A stretch of 64,000 nucleotides of DNA from Epichloe hybrida (Eukaryota; Ascomycota; Sordariomycetes; Hypocreales; Clavicipitaceae), in the NCBI GenBank assembly GCA_019022495.1, contig JAFEKR010000027.1, positions 657,501 through 721,500 on the forward strand, given 5' to 3'. Each line of letters starts with the position of its first letter. The first letter of the stretch is position 1. Below, piece by piece: positions 20,384 to 33,025 of the stretch. The position numbers were made by a program, and so were the translations under genes. Below the pieces are notes generated by a model. That model made no database searches. It worked only from the letters and a program-made list of their open reading frames with translations, and was not told where the DNA came from.

Positions 20384-23300
20384 CTAATTAGTGGTTAAAA
20401 AACCACAGATAAGCAAGGAATTACTTAAGAAAAGGCCTTCCTTTAGCTACCTAAGGAAGTATACTAAAGGAAAATAGACTCCGGATACTAAATATTAGGC
20501 TTCCTAGGGATTTAACTTTTTCTATCAGCAAGTCTCTAACTATTAATAAAAGAATTAATCCTATTGTCTATCATAAGAAAACTAATTAACTAACCAAGAG
20601 TTTATAGCTACGCATAACTACTTAAACTAAAGATTAAAAAACCCCTTAACCCTACTAGTTAAAAATCCCTTAGCCTTACTAGCTAAAGACTATTAATAAT
20701 AGCACCCCTAAGTAATAAATAAGCTTTATCCTAGACTACTAAAGGAAAGCAGCTTACCTAATTAAGACCTAATAAAGTAAGCCTACCTCTATGACTTTAA
20801 AACATGCCTTAGTTATTACTACTAACTAGGAGAGCTTAAGAGAACTAGATCCTTAGACTACTAAGGAATAGAAGCTTAATAACTATCTTACTTAGATAAT
20901 TAATGTCTATAAGAGTAGTTAATACAAAGATCTTACTCTTTAGGAGATCTTCTATAATAACCTTAATGCTAGATAAAAGAAACACTTAATTAAGCTTTAT
21001 GACCTTTGGTGCGCAAATTACGAGACTACCTACGCGAGAATAGCGTCTATATTATTCAAAATTAAAGCAGTAAGATTATTAAATTATTGATTTAAGTCCT
21101 TAAAGAAGAAATAATATCACAGTGGCCTAAAAACGAAATCACGAAGTAAATTACTATAGGCAAATTCCTCTCTTTAAATAATCCTACCCTTAAAAGCCCT
21201 CTAATTATAAGCCCTTTAATTTACACTGCCCCTATTAATTACCCTTTAGTATATAACCCTCCTATATATAATCCCCTAATTAATAACCCTCATAATCCTG
21301 CTTTAAATAACCCTCTAGCTACATAACCACCTCTAAGAAGAAACACACCTTAACCCCTGACAAATCCGATAATTCCGCTGATTGTCCTGGAATAACTGAT
21401 TTAACAAATAACCCTAGCTGTGCAAATAGTGATAATCCTATCTAAAGATTAAATTATAAGAAAGATCTTAGAACTTATAAAGAGCTATAAGGATAATAAC
21501 TATTATAGTAGGAAGATATATGACTTCCTTACGCTAAAAGTTAACTTATTCTAGAATAAATATGATAGACTAAATCTCCTATAGGAATATATATATAAGG
21601 CTCTTCCTATTATGCTTTTAGGTAATACTAAATAGTATTACCTTAATTATTTAGTAAATAAAGGCTTTATATATAAATAAATGGTTAATAACGTTTGTTA
21701 GCAATTTAAGACAGAAAGTAACTAGCAGTTCTATTACTAAGAATAGAATGGTATAACGCTTAGGAATATTATTGCTACTAATCTAGATAAATCTAAGCTA
21801 GATTGTCTTGAGATTTTGCTTACAACCCTTAAACGTGTTTATAAAGGACTCTTTCCCCTATTAATAGTTAATATAGAACTCTATTGTTAGACCCTAAGCG
21901 TAATTTCTAGTGTTCTAGAATGTAGGCAAGCTAAATATAATTATTCACCTGGCTTTAAAGGACTTGCTAGAGACCTCCATAAATCAATCTCTATTACTAA
22001 AGCTAATAAATCAGCTGCCTAATTTAATTAAAGCACCGTTAGTACCACTAATACTAATGAATTAGAGGTAATATTTATAGACCGCTATTATAATTAACTA
22101 TATAATTAACAAGGTTAAGGCAGAGGCTATGGTTACCGCAACCAAGGCTATAACTACAGTAAATACCACGTTTGTAATAAGAATAGATACTAGTTAATAA
22201 ACTATCTAGAGAAAGACTAAAAAGAGGCAAAAGAATATTAGTGAAAGAACAAGAGATACTAATTACTGCTAATAGAGAAAAAGTATTAGGCATTCCTTAC
22301 GGCCTACGAAGGCCAAGCATCTAAAGAAGCTAATAACCTTACTAATGGAGCATAGGAATTAGCCAAAACCTTTGTTAAATCTAATAATAACAAAGACAAG
22401 GATAACAATACTAAAGAGACCTCCATATTAAAGTTTAACTAGCTAAGTATTACACAATTCTTTATATTAGGACTTTAACTAGATGACAGTAATGTTATTA
22501 ATATCCTAAGAGATAAATTATTTAAGCATACATATCTTAAGCATAATCCCTTTAATAATGTGAAAACCTCTTATGTTTTAGAGGAATATTACTTTAAAGA
22601 AGTTTTCTAAGGGATAATACCTAATATAGGAGCCTTAGGTGTTTTAACAGCTAGAATCAGATAAGTATAAGCTTTACTAAGATTAATGCTATTACTAAAG
22701 ATTAAACTAACTCCAGAGAAGATGATTAAATTTAGTGCTAGAAACGCGATCATAAGGGGAGTGGTTAACGTACTAACGGAGCTAGGCAATATCCCTTTCT
22801 ATATGATTAACATATATACGCCTTTCTTATTTTCTTTAGATAATATAGATAGGTTATGTGTTAAGGTAAATAACCTCATGAACGTATTAATCTAAGATAA
22901 TAAGATAGTCCCTATTATTAGGAAATAGGGACATCTTTAGTAGACTTTAGAAGCCAGAGAAATAGTAGCTTTCTACCTATTAGAAACAGAACTCTATTAA
23001 CTACATTAACAATTCGGTCACCTATTAGTTAAACGGCTCACGAAGATACTAAACCGAGCTGGCTATGATATTGAAATAAAGGCTATTAAATAATTGAGAA
23101 ATTTGCCACCATTGTTAAATGAACGGAAAGGCCCTAGGTAGATTCAAGTTTATAATTAAAGATAACTATGAGTTTAACTACGAGATTATAGTTAATATCG
23201 TTTAGATTAATAGATAACCTATTCTTTATATTATTAATTCTATAACCTTGTTTTAAGTAGCCTGGTTCCTTAATCTAAATAAGTAGAAGGCACGTGATAT

Positions 23301-26126
23301 TTAGAACGCCCTGTGTGAATGCTGGATTAATACCTACCTTAGTTCACTAGAATAGATTATTTATGATGCTGGAAAGAACTTTGTATTGGTAGAATTTAAG
23401 CATTATGCACGATTGTTGTTAATCAAGATTGATGAAGTTCTAGTTAAGGCCTATAATAGTATTAGAAAAGTCGAATACTATTATGAACTATTACGGCAAG
23501 CCTATACAATTATTATAGACTCTATAGGTTAAGATCTTACGCCTAAGCAATGACTTTAGATAGCTATGAAAGCTGTGAACGACTTAGCAGGCCCTAACAA
23601 TCCGTAAAGCCACTAATAAAGTCTAACAACTTCTAGCAAAGCAACAGGTTTATAATGCTCTAAGAACCCAAAATAGCCTAGATACGCTACTAACGCACTA
23701 ACTTCCGCTATAGTTAGATATATATGTCTAGAGAGAGAAAGATAGATAGCATGGCCCCTATAAGCTTCTTACTACTAATAGAGAAACCTATACCCTTTAA
23801 ATACCCTATAGACTAATAAGATTCTGATTAATAGTTGTTAAACCGTACTATTATAACCTATACTATACTAAAGAACTTTATAAGTTAACATCTAGAGGCG
23901 AAAACTAAGCTATAGATGTAGATAAGACCTTAATAATTAAAGAGATTATCCTAGAAGCTTTAGAAATAAATAAGAAACTCCTATAGCCTAAGAGAAAGCG
24001 TAGAAGACTATAAAAGAAGCTTATAGTTTAATTTAATCTTATAGGAATAAAATACATAGCAACTATGTACTTAGTAAATAAAGACTAAGAAGAGGTATTA
24101 ATAGAGGAACTTATAGCTAATAGTAAGTTAAGCGTAGTATTTATTATAGTAAAGGAAGAAGCTAATTAGGATCTAGCCCTTTAATTACGTTAAGAAAAAA
24201 AGATTATAACCCTAGGCAAGCCCTTTAAGCTATTAGATTAGATTAAGATTAATGCTTTGCAAGCCTGTAACGTGTTTAGATTCACGCTATTCAATCCTAC
24301 TAAGCATAGTAATAAGAGACTCTTTAAATCTTATATAGTAAGAGAAATTAAAGGCAAGGGAACAGCTACGCCGTATAAGAAGTCATAACTTGTGATTCAA
24401 GGGATAAATAACAAAGGGAAGGAATTTATTCTAACCTAATCCCTAACGATCCAAAGATTAAGCTAATAATTGATTGTTGCGATCGCACTATTGCTTAGAT
24501 CCAAAGGAATTATCCTATGGATTCGAGACATCACGCAAGCTTACATGCAATTAAAAACGTAACTTATAAGATTAATTATCGCTATGTTACCTAAGTAGAT
24601 AGCATATCTATTCCCTAAAGGAACTGTTATAGAAGTTATTAAACCTTTGTACAGAATTATAGAAGCTAGAACCTACTAGTTCACAACCTACTTCCGCTAT
24701 TATAAAGAAATGCTTAAGATAATGACCTTATCCTACGACCTATACTTACTAATTACGGAAGAGAATGATAATAACCTCTTTGGAGTAGTTAGCATGCAGA
24801 CTGATAATATGCTAGGCCTTAGTGACTAGGATTTCTATAACCTTAAAGAGAAGGAACTACAGAAGGCGAATTTCTTAGCGAAGCTAAAGCAGAAGCTATT
24901 AGCTAAGAATCCCCTTATCTTTAATAGTTATATCCTTACCTAGAACGCTAATAATTTAATAGAACTACATTAGAAAGGCTAGAGCAAGAAGATTAGGCAA
25001 ATCAACCTGTAATTACTAACTATGAAATAAGATTACGTTGAATAATAAGCACAAGGAAGTTATATTATAACTGTCTATTAACCTAAAGCCCTTTATAACC
25101 TCTTAATTGTAGCATAATATTAAGATCTAACTCCTAATGATATAACTTGATTAAATAAGCGACTTAACTAGTAGATCCGATATTAAGACTAAGGCCTATA
25201 TTATATCCCTCTAGACCTCAAGAATGCGAAGTTGTTTATGTTTGTAGATGGATCCCTTGCTAACAACAAAGATCTGAGTTCCTAGATAGGATACGTGATT
25301 ATTATTAGTAATAAAGAGGCAAAAGATAATATATTTACCTTAAAAGGTAATATTATTACGTATAGCTTAATAAAAAGTAAGCGTGTAACCCGTAGTGCCC
25401 TTGCTTCTAAACTATACTTAATAGTATAAGGTGCTGATGTGGCCTATATAATTGCCATGACTCTTAACATAATCATAGACTAATTAAAGATTAACCACAT
25501 CCCTATAATTATCTATACGGATTCTTTTTTATTATATAAGTGTCTTATGAAGCTAGGCTCTACAAAGGAGAAGCGCCTTATAATTAATATTATAGCACTT
25601 TAGCAATTGTACGAGCGACGAGAGATCTACGAAGTACGATGGATTAATAGCAATAACAACCTTGCTAACGCGATAATAAAGATATCCCTAAATAAGAGCC
25701 TTGAGACCTTTATTAACTTGAACGAAGCCATAATTTAAGTTGAAGGCTAGGTAAAGAGACCGGAGACCGGATGAGATTAACAAGAGACTAGAGACCGGAT
25801 GAGATTGACAAGAGTCCAGTCCGACTATGGCTGAGCCAATAAGAAGCCCTTATTTTATTTCCCTATATCCACTTGTGTTTATTTTGAATAATCCTAATTT
25901 TTATTGTGTTTTTTAAGCTTTTAGAAGCTCCTAATCAAGCCCGCTTTCTAATCCGCGGATTAAGCGATTTTCTTTGTATTACATTATTAACTAATAGGGA
26001 GTCTGAATTTAACATTAGACTTACTTATCCTTACATAGGCTTATTTCATTTATATACCCACTAATTCCCTCTTTTAGTATTAGATTTATCCTACCCCACT
26101 TTCTTCCTAAAAAGAGAAGTTGCTAG
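20384..26126 (+). pseudogene. Decayed gag-pol of inner copia element
   Basis: Conceptual plus-strand translation across many stops shows a copia polyprotein: gag with a C/H-type knuckle relic near 22158-22200, an integrase zinc-binding/core region (recognisable RFGHL-like start near 23010), reverse transcriptase including the RDITQAYMQ-type segment near 24520, and RNase H starting with a VDGS segment near 25243. Stops are mostly TAG/TAA where CAG/CAA (Gln) or TGG (Trp) would be expected, the usual RIP outcome. The frame ends near 25740. A non-coding tail before the 3' LTR has a duplicated GAGACCGGATGAGATT unit (about 25760-25805). Confidence 0.85.
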
Positions 26127-26357
26127 TGTTACGATAACCGGGTTAATATTAGGTTAACCACTAGGAAAGTGGAGCACGTGCGGTAACGCCGCACTGTGAT
26201 TAGCCGCACCTGTACGCAAGGCACACACGTGACTTGCGTCCCCCTTTTCTTATGGCCATATAACGCTATAGATAGCTTCAATCCTTAGACCTTATTATAT
26301 CATTGAACCTGACCCTACGTTGCACTAGTGCATACCAATCCCTTGGTGTAACCAACA
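26127..26357 (+). repeat. 3' LTR of inner copia element
   Basis: 231 bp, same length as its partner. The hairpin core is present with one C-to-T change (GTGCGGT-AAC-GCCGCAC, 26178-26194). Confidence 0.92.
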
Positions 26358-26362
26358 ATAAG
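26358..26362. repeat. Right target-site duplication of inner copia element
   Basis: ATAAG directly after the inner 3' LTR, matching 20148-20152. From here the outer element resumes. Confidence 0.88.
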
Positions 26363-29300
26363 GCTAAGAAGTTAAAGAACTCTTAGAAGAACTATTAAAC
26401 GCTTTGCTTACCTAAGAATTAGACTATTAAGGAAGATTAATTAAAAAAGGCAAAAGAAGTAATAAATTAATAATCTAATAATATTAAAAAGGCCTATAAC
26501 ACATGGCTTAAGGAGTATAACGTAAAGGAAGCTAAGGAAGTAAAGGAAAGTAAGCCTAAGGGTAATACTACCTTTATTACTATAAAGCTATCTTTAGAGG
26601 CTTTTTATGCCTAAGGGCGCTCATGAGTAATACTTAATAGTAGTACTTTAGTACATATATTTAATAATAAACGCTAGTTTATTAACCTAGATTACAGTAA
26701 TTAACTAAGTATCTAAGCTAGGTATAAAGTTACTAAGGCTCACGGCGTTAGCATAGCCCGGATTAAATTAATAGATAGCTAGACCCTTACATTATTAAAC
26801 ACGTAGTATTAACTAACCTTCTTTATAAACCTTATATTACTTTAGTTACTTATAATAAAAGGTATAAGGTAAGATAATCTTATAAGAATTATTATAGACC
26901 TAGTAAGAGGTAATTATAAGATCTTTTTAACTATAACCCTTAGTACTTAACTATATATTAAAGGGGATAGCCCTAATAAGGCTTTTACTATTAGAAAGGA
27001 CTCTTATAACCTAAAACCCCTAATAGCTATAAAAGCAAACCTTTAGCACGTAAGAATAGCTTATCTAAGTAAAGATATAATAGATTAAGTGCTTTAAAAG
27101 GTTAATATACTAATAAAAGAGCGTAGTAAGGGTAAATACAAGATTTACTACATAACTAAGGCGCAGAGGTAGATATTATAAGTTTTATAGATAGATTCCT
27201 TACCCTTAGGACCTCTTTAGGTTATAACCTATAACCTCTTTGCTTAATTATAAGGCTATAATAAGGATTATTATATTACTCTCTTTACTTATAAAGTAAT
27301 AGGCCTCTGCTATATCTTTATAATTCTAATAAAGACTAAAATTATGTCTTACTTTAATTAATTAGAAGCGCGCTATATAAGGACCTTTAGAATCTATATT
27401 ATAGTTATTATTACTAATAGGGAAACTACCTTCTAGACTAAGAAGCAAGAGGCAGAGGTTACTAATAGAGGTATTATTATTAGAAAGTCTAGCCTAGCTT
27501 ATCTATATTAAAATAGGCATGCTAAGCAGTCTAGGGGGGTAATAATAAGAGTTATAATAACTCTAATAACCTAAGTAAGCTTTCTAGAGAATCTTTAGCC
27601 TATAGCTATAAAAGCAGCTATTCATATCCTTAATTACATACCTAGAAAGTCTCTAGATTAGCTTTTACCACATTAAGCTTTAAATAAATAGCTATAAGAG
27701 AATAAGCTTTAATAGAATTATTTACTAAAGAAGCTAGAAGCTTTATTAAATTATCTTTAAGCTTTTAGTTATAAAGCTTTTATAATAATATAGAATAGGC
27801 TTAGGAAGATAAGTCTAAAGCTATTATAAAAAGCTTATATTAGTTATCTAGCTAGTTATATCTCTTCCACCTAATATCTAATTTAGGTACTAATAATGCA
27901 GAGGAATTATTAGTTCTTATTAAGCTATGTTACCTTTAATAAGTTAATCTTCTACACTTAAGAAAAGGACCTTTTAATTAAGGAAAAAGAGCCTAAAAAA
28001 CACCTCCTTTAAGAGCTTATGGAAGACTTTAAGGTTAATAATGTAAATATGGGACATCCTTAAGATATAGGGCACCTATAGGTATAAGACTCCCTTTCTC
28101 TAATCTATTAGCAAGAAGATTAATATAATTATAATTAACTAAATAATAAAGAAAAGGAAAAAGGAACTTAGGAATTAACTCTCCTAACTCCTCCAAATTT
28201 ACCTAGCTATTAACTAGATTTTTCGGATTATAAACTAATAAATATTAATAGTCTATTAAATCCTTCTAAAATGGATTACAAAGACGAAGATCCAGACATT
28301 CCTAATATTAATAAAGATAACCTCCTTAAAGCTTTTACTACTACCTTTACCCTAGGAGCTAAGAGTAAAGAAAAGCCTTATATATTAAGACTTCCTTTAC
28401 CTCCTACTTATTATAATTATTTAGCTAGGCACCCTAAGGAAAAGGTATTTATTAAAGTAAGAGATAAAGAGTATAATAAAGTTATTAATAATAAGGTTAC
28501 TATTAAAGTTAGCAAATTAGAAGTCCCTTTATATATTAAGGTCTTAGGACTTACTTAGGTATTTGCTTATAAATTAGATTAATTAGGCTACCTTATAAGG
28601 CATAAGGCTTAATTATGTGTGCTTAGGAATTAGCAAGCAAAAGGGAACCTTTCTATAAGAGCTACTATATTAGTAAGTATTATATTTAGGCTCCTTATAG
28701 TAATTCTATACTACTTTAACCTTAAAGCTTATTAGTATGATTTTATTATAGCTTTCCTAAACTTAAAGCTAGATAAAGAGGTATATTATAAGATACTACT
28801 AGGTTATAGGGATAAATAAGCTTACTTAAAGCTCTTAAGCACTATCTATAGGCTATATAAAGCTCCCCTTCTTTAAATAAAGGAATTAATTAAATAGTTA
28901 GTAAGTAAAGGATTTATATAGATTTTTAAAGATGTTTATGTGTTTATTAAGGATAGATTAATTATCTTCTTCTATATTAATAACCTTATAGCCTTATTTA
29001 TAAAGGGAAAGTTAGCTCTTTATAATAAATTTAGAGAGAGACTCTTTAAGAGGTATAATATTAAGGACCTTAGTAAATTATAATAGTTCTTAGGGGTTAA
29101 AATTATTAGAGATCGCGAAAATCAATAATTATAGCTTAATTAGAAGTCCTATTAAAACAAAGCTATAATCAAATTTAATATTAAAGTCCTAGAATAGAAG
29201 CTAATAGCACTAATAACTACTATTTTACTTAATCCCTTTAAAGGTAATATTAATCTAAAGGATTTAAAGAGATATTAATCCCTAGTTAGTACTTTATTAT

Positions 29301-30082
29301 ATCCTATAATTATTACATAGCTAGACATTGCCTTTATAGTATTATAACTATTATAGCACCTTTAACGCCTAGGACCTTAGTATATAGAAGCTATAGAAAA
29401 GGCTCTAGAGTATAGTTACGCATAGGGAGATCTCTTAATTAAATTTAATAGTAATAACCCTAAACTTAAAGTATATAGTAATATTTCCTTTACTAATAAT
29501 CTAGTTATAAGAAGAAGCTTACAGGGCTATATTATAAAGCTCTTTAGAGGTCCTCTGCTCTTTAAAGCAGGAAGATAAGAGACTATAATAACCTCTTCTA
29601 TAGAAGCAGAGCTCCTAGCGCTATTATATTATAGTAAAGAGCTAATTACCTTTAAATAATTATATTAGGAAGTTAGATTATATCTTAGAAATAATACCCT
29701 TAAGATTAAATATAATAATATATAGATAATTTGTCTTCTTAAGAAAGAATTCATTAAGCTTATAACATAACTACACTACATTAATATCTATTATCACTAG
29801 CTTTATTAAGAGGTTATAAAGGGAACCTTTAATATTACCTAGAAAGCAATAAAAGAGATAATTACTAATAGCCTTATAAAGCCACTAATAGGAAAAGCAT
29901 TTATAGATTTCAGATAGGCACTAGGGCTTGTGTAGTTACTAGATTAAATACTTAGTACTAACCTAAAAAGAGCAGGAATTACTAGAAAACCCTGCTATAA
30001 TTAATAATAATTAGATTATTATAAAGATTAATTTAATTAAATTATTATAGGATACCTTAATTACAGGCCTCCTAGGGGGATA
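26363..30082 (+). pseudogene. Decayed pol of outer copia element
   Basis: Plus-strand conceptual translation shows integrase core (~27190-27700, with a QNGHAEQ-like segment now reading with stops), then the copia linker and reverse transcriptase. The longest surviving frame, 28271-28558 (95 aa), spans the linker just before RT (PPTYYNYLARHP). RT continues past 28560 with stops at former Gln/Trp/Arg codons. RNase H follows, with a SSIEAELLAL-type segment near 29600. No intact protein can be made. Confidence 0.85.
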
Positions 30083-30315
30083 TATTAGAATCCTACCGTA
30101 AGCGTTTAACCATATATAAGTAACTTAGACACTAGGACCTACCTAACTAGTTACTTTTCCAGACCTTTAGTAGATACATAGTATAGTTTATATAGGCAGA
30201 TTACACACCCTATAGTATAGGTACTTAGTTATTTAAACCGTAGTCCGCGCCCTCTTATAGGGTCGGGCAACTCAATCCAGACCTTCATTTCTGATCCTAG
30301 CTGCTCGGTCCAACA
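30083..30315 (+). repeat. 3' LTR of outer copia element
   Basis: 233 bp. Its inner ~80 bases are the more mutated copy compared with the 5' LTR, while the outer two-thirds keep the original G/C bases, ending CCAACA. Confidence 0.92.
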
Positions 30316-30320
30316 ATTGT
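30316..30320. repeat. Right target-site duplication of outer copia element
   Basis: ATTGT directly after the outer 3' LTR; normal base composition resumes here. Confidence 0.9.
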
Positions 30321-31369
30321 CATTACCCCATCGCCTTCCATTGACGTCTTTCTTCACCTTTAACCCCTGCTACAGATTCTCAGGGGGAAATAATGTCACC
30401 GGGGCGGGTGCCCTGCAGGGTGTCTTCTTGTACCCGACCCACCTACCCTAATCACCTGACGGCCCTATCGCTTAGTCATACTACATCCCCCCCCCTGACA
30501 AGACGTGTGGATCTGACTCCAATTACCCCTACAGCACTGTACAATATGTCATTTGAACTGGAGGGCCATTCAGCCTTATTCGTGCAACCTGTCTTGCAAG
30601 AAGCATGCCCAGAGACATGCACATTGTGTTTTCTATTTCAGCGTGCAGACAGACCGCTCTAGACGTGCCTCCCAACAGGGGTGGGGCCTTGGCGACAACA
30701 GAATAGCCAAGAGAGTGACGACATGGTGATATTACGGCCCGAAGAAAAAGACCACCAGCAGCAAGCTGCCTGACCCAGACCGGGACAGCGTCTGCCAGCT
30801 ACAGGGTGAAACAAGAAATGATATCAATTCTGATATAGATACTAGTAGCTAACGATTGTGGTATTTTTTCCAGCTTTTATCTTTTTTTAAAAAAAAAAAA
30901 AAATTACTTGACTTATTATAATTGATCCAGGCATTTAGTCTAGTTAGGCCATGTCTCGGGGCACGGTTAGATAGTGTGGACACGGAGTAGTCCGTACACG
31001 CTCATATATAGGCGAAAGCACGTGACATTATAGCATTGATAACGCGGTGGACTGACTGCCTTGATTTCAGTAGGATGCTTTGATCTCTCAAGAATTGATT
31101 GGCTGGTCGCCGCGCTTGAGATTTCCCTGTCATCCACCAAGTCGGCGGGATTCCTGCTAAACCGCTCAAAAGCTACAGGTGGAATAACAGCAACAAAAAA
31201 AGTTGACATCGCCGTCGTGAAACACCGCGCCAGACGTTCCAAGAGCAACATGCATTCCGACATGCTTTGTGCACATACCCCAAAGGTCTTTCAAAAACCT
31301 TACCAAGTCCAACCCTCCTCCTTGGAAAACCCCCCCAAGGAAAAACCCGCATAACACGTTTCTCTTCCA
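30321..31369. other. Right flank of retroelement, no supported gene
   Basis: Normal GC returns at once. An 89-aa open frame (30393-30662, plus) has no recognisable domain and I do not call it. A T7-A14 tract is at about 30883-30902. The last part is the 3' region of the permease gene. Confidence 0.45.
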
Positions 31370-33025
31370 TCACGGAGATGGATCGCTGCCAACACGCTCA
31401 ACCATAATCTGCTCCCCCACCTTCTCATCTTCGGATGCGTTGTCGGGTCGCGCGTCGAATCGATTGACAATGGTGGACTTGAACTTGCGAGCGCTGATCT
31501 TGTTCTCGAAGAGCATGTCGAGTTCGGCGTAGGTGCGGTCCTTGGGCTCGGGCAAACGGAAGAAGGTCCAGAGTGCGCAGAGAAGGCAAGTGCCGGCCCA
31601 GAAGAAACTAGCCTTGGCGCCCCAGTTCCAGGCACTCGGGTTGAGCATGCGGGGGGTGATGATGTTGGCGACGAGGCCCACGACGTTGTAGGCATTTCGT
31701 GCAAGGACGACGGACTTGGTTCGGAGGCGGGTTGACGTCAGTTCGGCGACGAGGGAGTAGCAGACGGGGCCGACGGTGGCGTCATATATGAAGGTGTAGA
31801 CCAGGAGCATAGAGCCAATAGCCCACTGCGCGCCAGTGTTGGATCGGCCGGCAAACGCCGTGCAGCCGATGGCCAAGAGCAGGACAGTCATCAAGGCTTG
31901 GCCACGGAGATACAGGGTTCGACGACCGAATCGGCCCATGAGGAACCACGAGAAGATGGTGCCGACAGCTCCGAGGGCATACTGACCGAGAGACATGTTG
32001 AAGGAATTCTCAACAGCCATGCCAGCTTGCTGGTAGAACATGGTCGAGTAGCCCATGAAGCTGGCGCCGCACATGGTCTGAATCATCCAGGTCACGCAAA
32101 CGATTTCGGTTCGGCGCGCGTTGACGCTCCCTCGGAAGAGATCGAGGTACGAGATACCAGCAGTGAGCTCCTTCTCCATCTCATTGGTGTGAATCATCAT
32201 GGAGATGGCCTCGTCGGTGCGAAAGTCCAGGCCGGTGTTACGCGTCGTCAAACGCTGGAGGGACTTCTTGGCGTCTTCGATGCGACCGCGCCGGACGAGC
32301 CACCATGGAGACTCAGGAGCAAGGTAGATGCCGATGATGAGTGGAATGGGCCATGTCCACTGCAGAGCGAAAGGGATCTTGTAGCCCCATTGGTCGGTGC
32401 GGGTCAACATGCCACGCAGGACGCCAAGAGCAATGAATTGGCCCATGACCCAGCAGAGGTTGACGTAAGTTGTGAGGTAGGCTCGGAGATGTGTCGGGCA
32501 CACCTCGGAGGCGTAGGTCGTTGTGAGAGTCTGGAAGACGCCCCAGGGGACACCGAGAAGAATCTGGCCAACAAGAAGTTGCGGGAGGCTCTCGGCAAAG
32601 AAAGGGATGAAGATGAATGCCGCGCATGCGGCCAAGGCGCAAATGAGCGTCCAGCGATAACCGAACCGATCGGCCAAGAAACCAACCACGAAGAGGCCGA
32701 TGATCTGGCCAGAGAGTGTTCCGTTATTCAGGCCTGATTGCCAAGCAGCGGTGAGCTCATGGGTGCCATCGGGCTGTTCAACACCGAATTTCTTCTGGAA
32801 AGGGGGATACGCGAAAAGGGTGCTCAGGAGGACCAGGTCGAATCCCTCCATGATAAGGCATGTCGACAGGAAGACAGACCAGAGACAAGCCTTCTTGTAG
32901 AGCTTGAAGGACTTGATGAGTCCAAGATTGTGTTCTGTCTCGGTGGCGGCCGCAGCCTCATGAACGAGACCCGCGTCCATGTTGCCACGGCCGACAAAGA
33001 CTCGACGCTGGTCGCCGTGCGTCAT
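31370..33025 (-). CDS. MFS alpha-glucoside (maltose-type) permease
   Basis: An intronless frame of 551 aa with the usual length of fungal sugar porters. Twelve hydrophobic segments are apparent. Family motifs are present: GFLADRFGYRW after TM2 (G-x3-D-R-x-G), PESPWWLVRRGR after TM6, and RFGRRT after TM8. The N-terminal cytosolic region with the EGFDLVLL segment in TM1 and the long loop with an acidic TEIVC boundary are characteristic of the alpha-glucoside:proton symporter branch (MAL/AGT-like, including fungal oligosaccharide transporters) rather than hexose carriers. It would sit in the plasma membrane and import maltose or related oligosaccharides released by secreted amylases. ATG 33025 is used; ATG 32980 in the same frame is possible. 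A TATA element is about 220 bp upstream. Confidence 0.9.
   Translation of the reverse strand: MTHGDQRRVFVGRGNMDAGLVHEAAAATETEHNLGLIKSFKLYKKACLWSVFLSTCLIMEGFDLVLLSTLFAYPPFQKKFGVEQPDGTHELTAAWQSGLNNGTLSGQIIGLFVVGFLADRFGYRWTLICALAACAAFIFIPFFAESLPQLLVGQILLGVPWGVFQTLTTTYASEVCPTHLRAYLTTYVNLCWVMGQFIALGVLRGMLTRTDQWGYKIPFALQWTWPIPLIIGIYLAPESPWWLVRRGRIEDAKKSLQRLTTRNTGLDFRTDEAISMMIHTNEMEKELTAGISYLDLFRGSVNARRTEIVCVTWMIQTMCGASFMGYSTMFYQQAGMAVENSFNMSLGQYALGAVGTIFSWFLMGRFGRRTLYLRGQALMTVLLLAIGCTAFAGRSNTGAQWAIGSMLLVYTFIYDATVGPVCYSLVAELTSTRLRTKSVVLARNAYNVVGLVANIITPRMLNPSAWNWGAKASFFWAGTCLLCALWTFFRLPEPKDRTYAELDMLFENKISARKFKSTIVNRFDARPDNASEDEKVGEQIMVERVGSDPSP

Larger units (their letters stand above)
20153..26357 (+). 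mobile_element. Inner Ty1/copia LTR retrotransposon nested in the outer one
   Basis: A 6205-bp element with 231-bp LTRs (20153-20383 and 26127-26357), ends TGTT...AACA, and an ATAAG duplication at 20148-20152 and 26358-26362. Plus-strand remnants follow copia order: gag with a zinc-knuckle relic near 22158-22200, integrase (~22990-23660), reverse transcriptase (~24250-25010) and RNase H (~25230-25740). It is also RIP-damaged, but less than the outer element: longer stop-free segments and more CpA/TpG remain. That agrees with its being the younger insertion. Confidence 0.93.
18663..30315 (+). mobile_element. Outer full-length Ty1/copia LTR retrotransposon, RIP-inactivated
   Basis: Two 233-bp LTRs (18663-18895 and 30083-30315) bound it. 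The less-mutated ends read TGTTGG...CCAACA, and a 5-bp ATTGT duplication flanks the element. A purine tract (GGGGGA, 30075-30080) precedes the 3' LTR and fixes plus orientation. With the inner element and one ATAAG copy removed, it is about 5.4 kb. Conceptual translation of the plus strand across stops shows integrase (~27190-27700), reverse transcriptase (~28350-29120) and RNase H (~29450-29930); the integrase-before-RT order defines copia. Almost every coding segment has stop codons, and the sequence is depleted of CpA/TpG and rich in TpA, as RIP produces. It cannot be autonomous. Confidence 0.93.

Noticed and set aside
22686..22895. 69-aa frame inside the inner element
   Set aside because: It is a stop-free remnant of decayed retroelement coding sequence, not a gene.
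28271..28558. 95-aa frame inside the outer element as a host gene
   Set aside because: It reads as the copia linker before reverse transcriptase and continues into RT with stops; part of the pseudogene.
30393..30662. 89-aa plus-strand frame after the retroelement
   Set aside because: No motif and no upstream promoter or splice evidence; composition Ser/Thr/Pro by chance.
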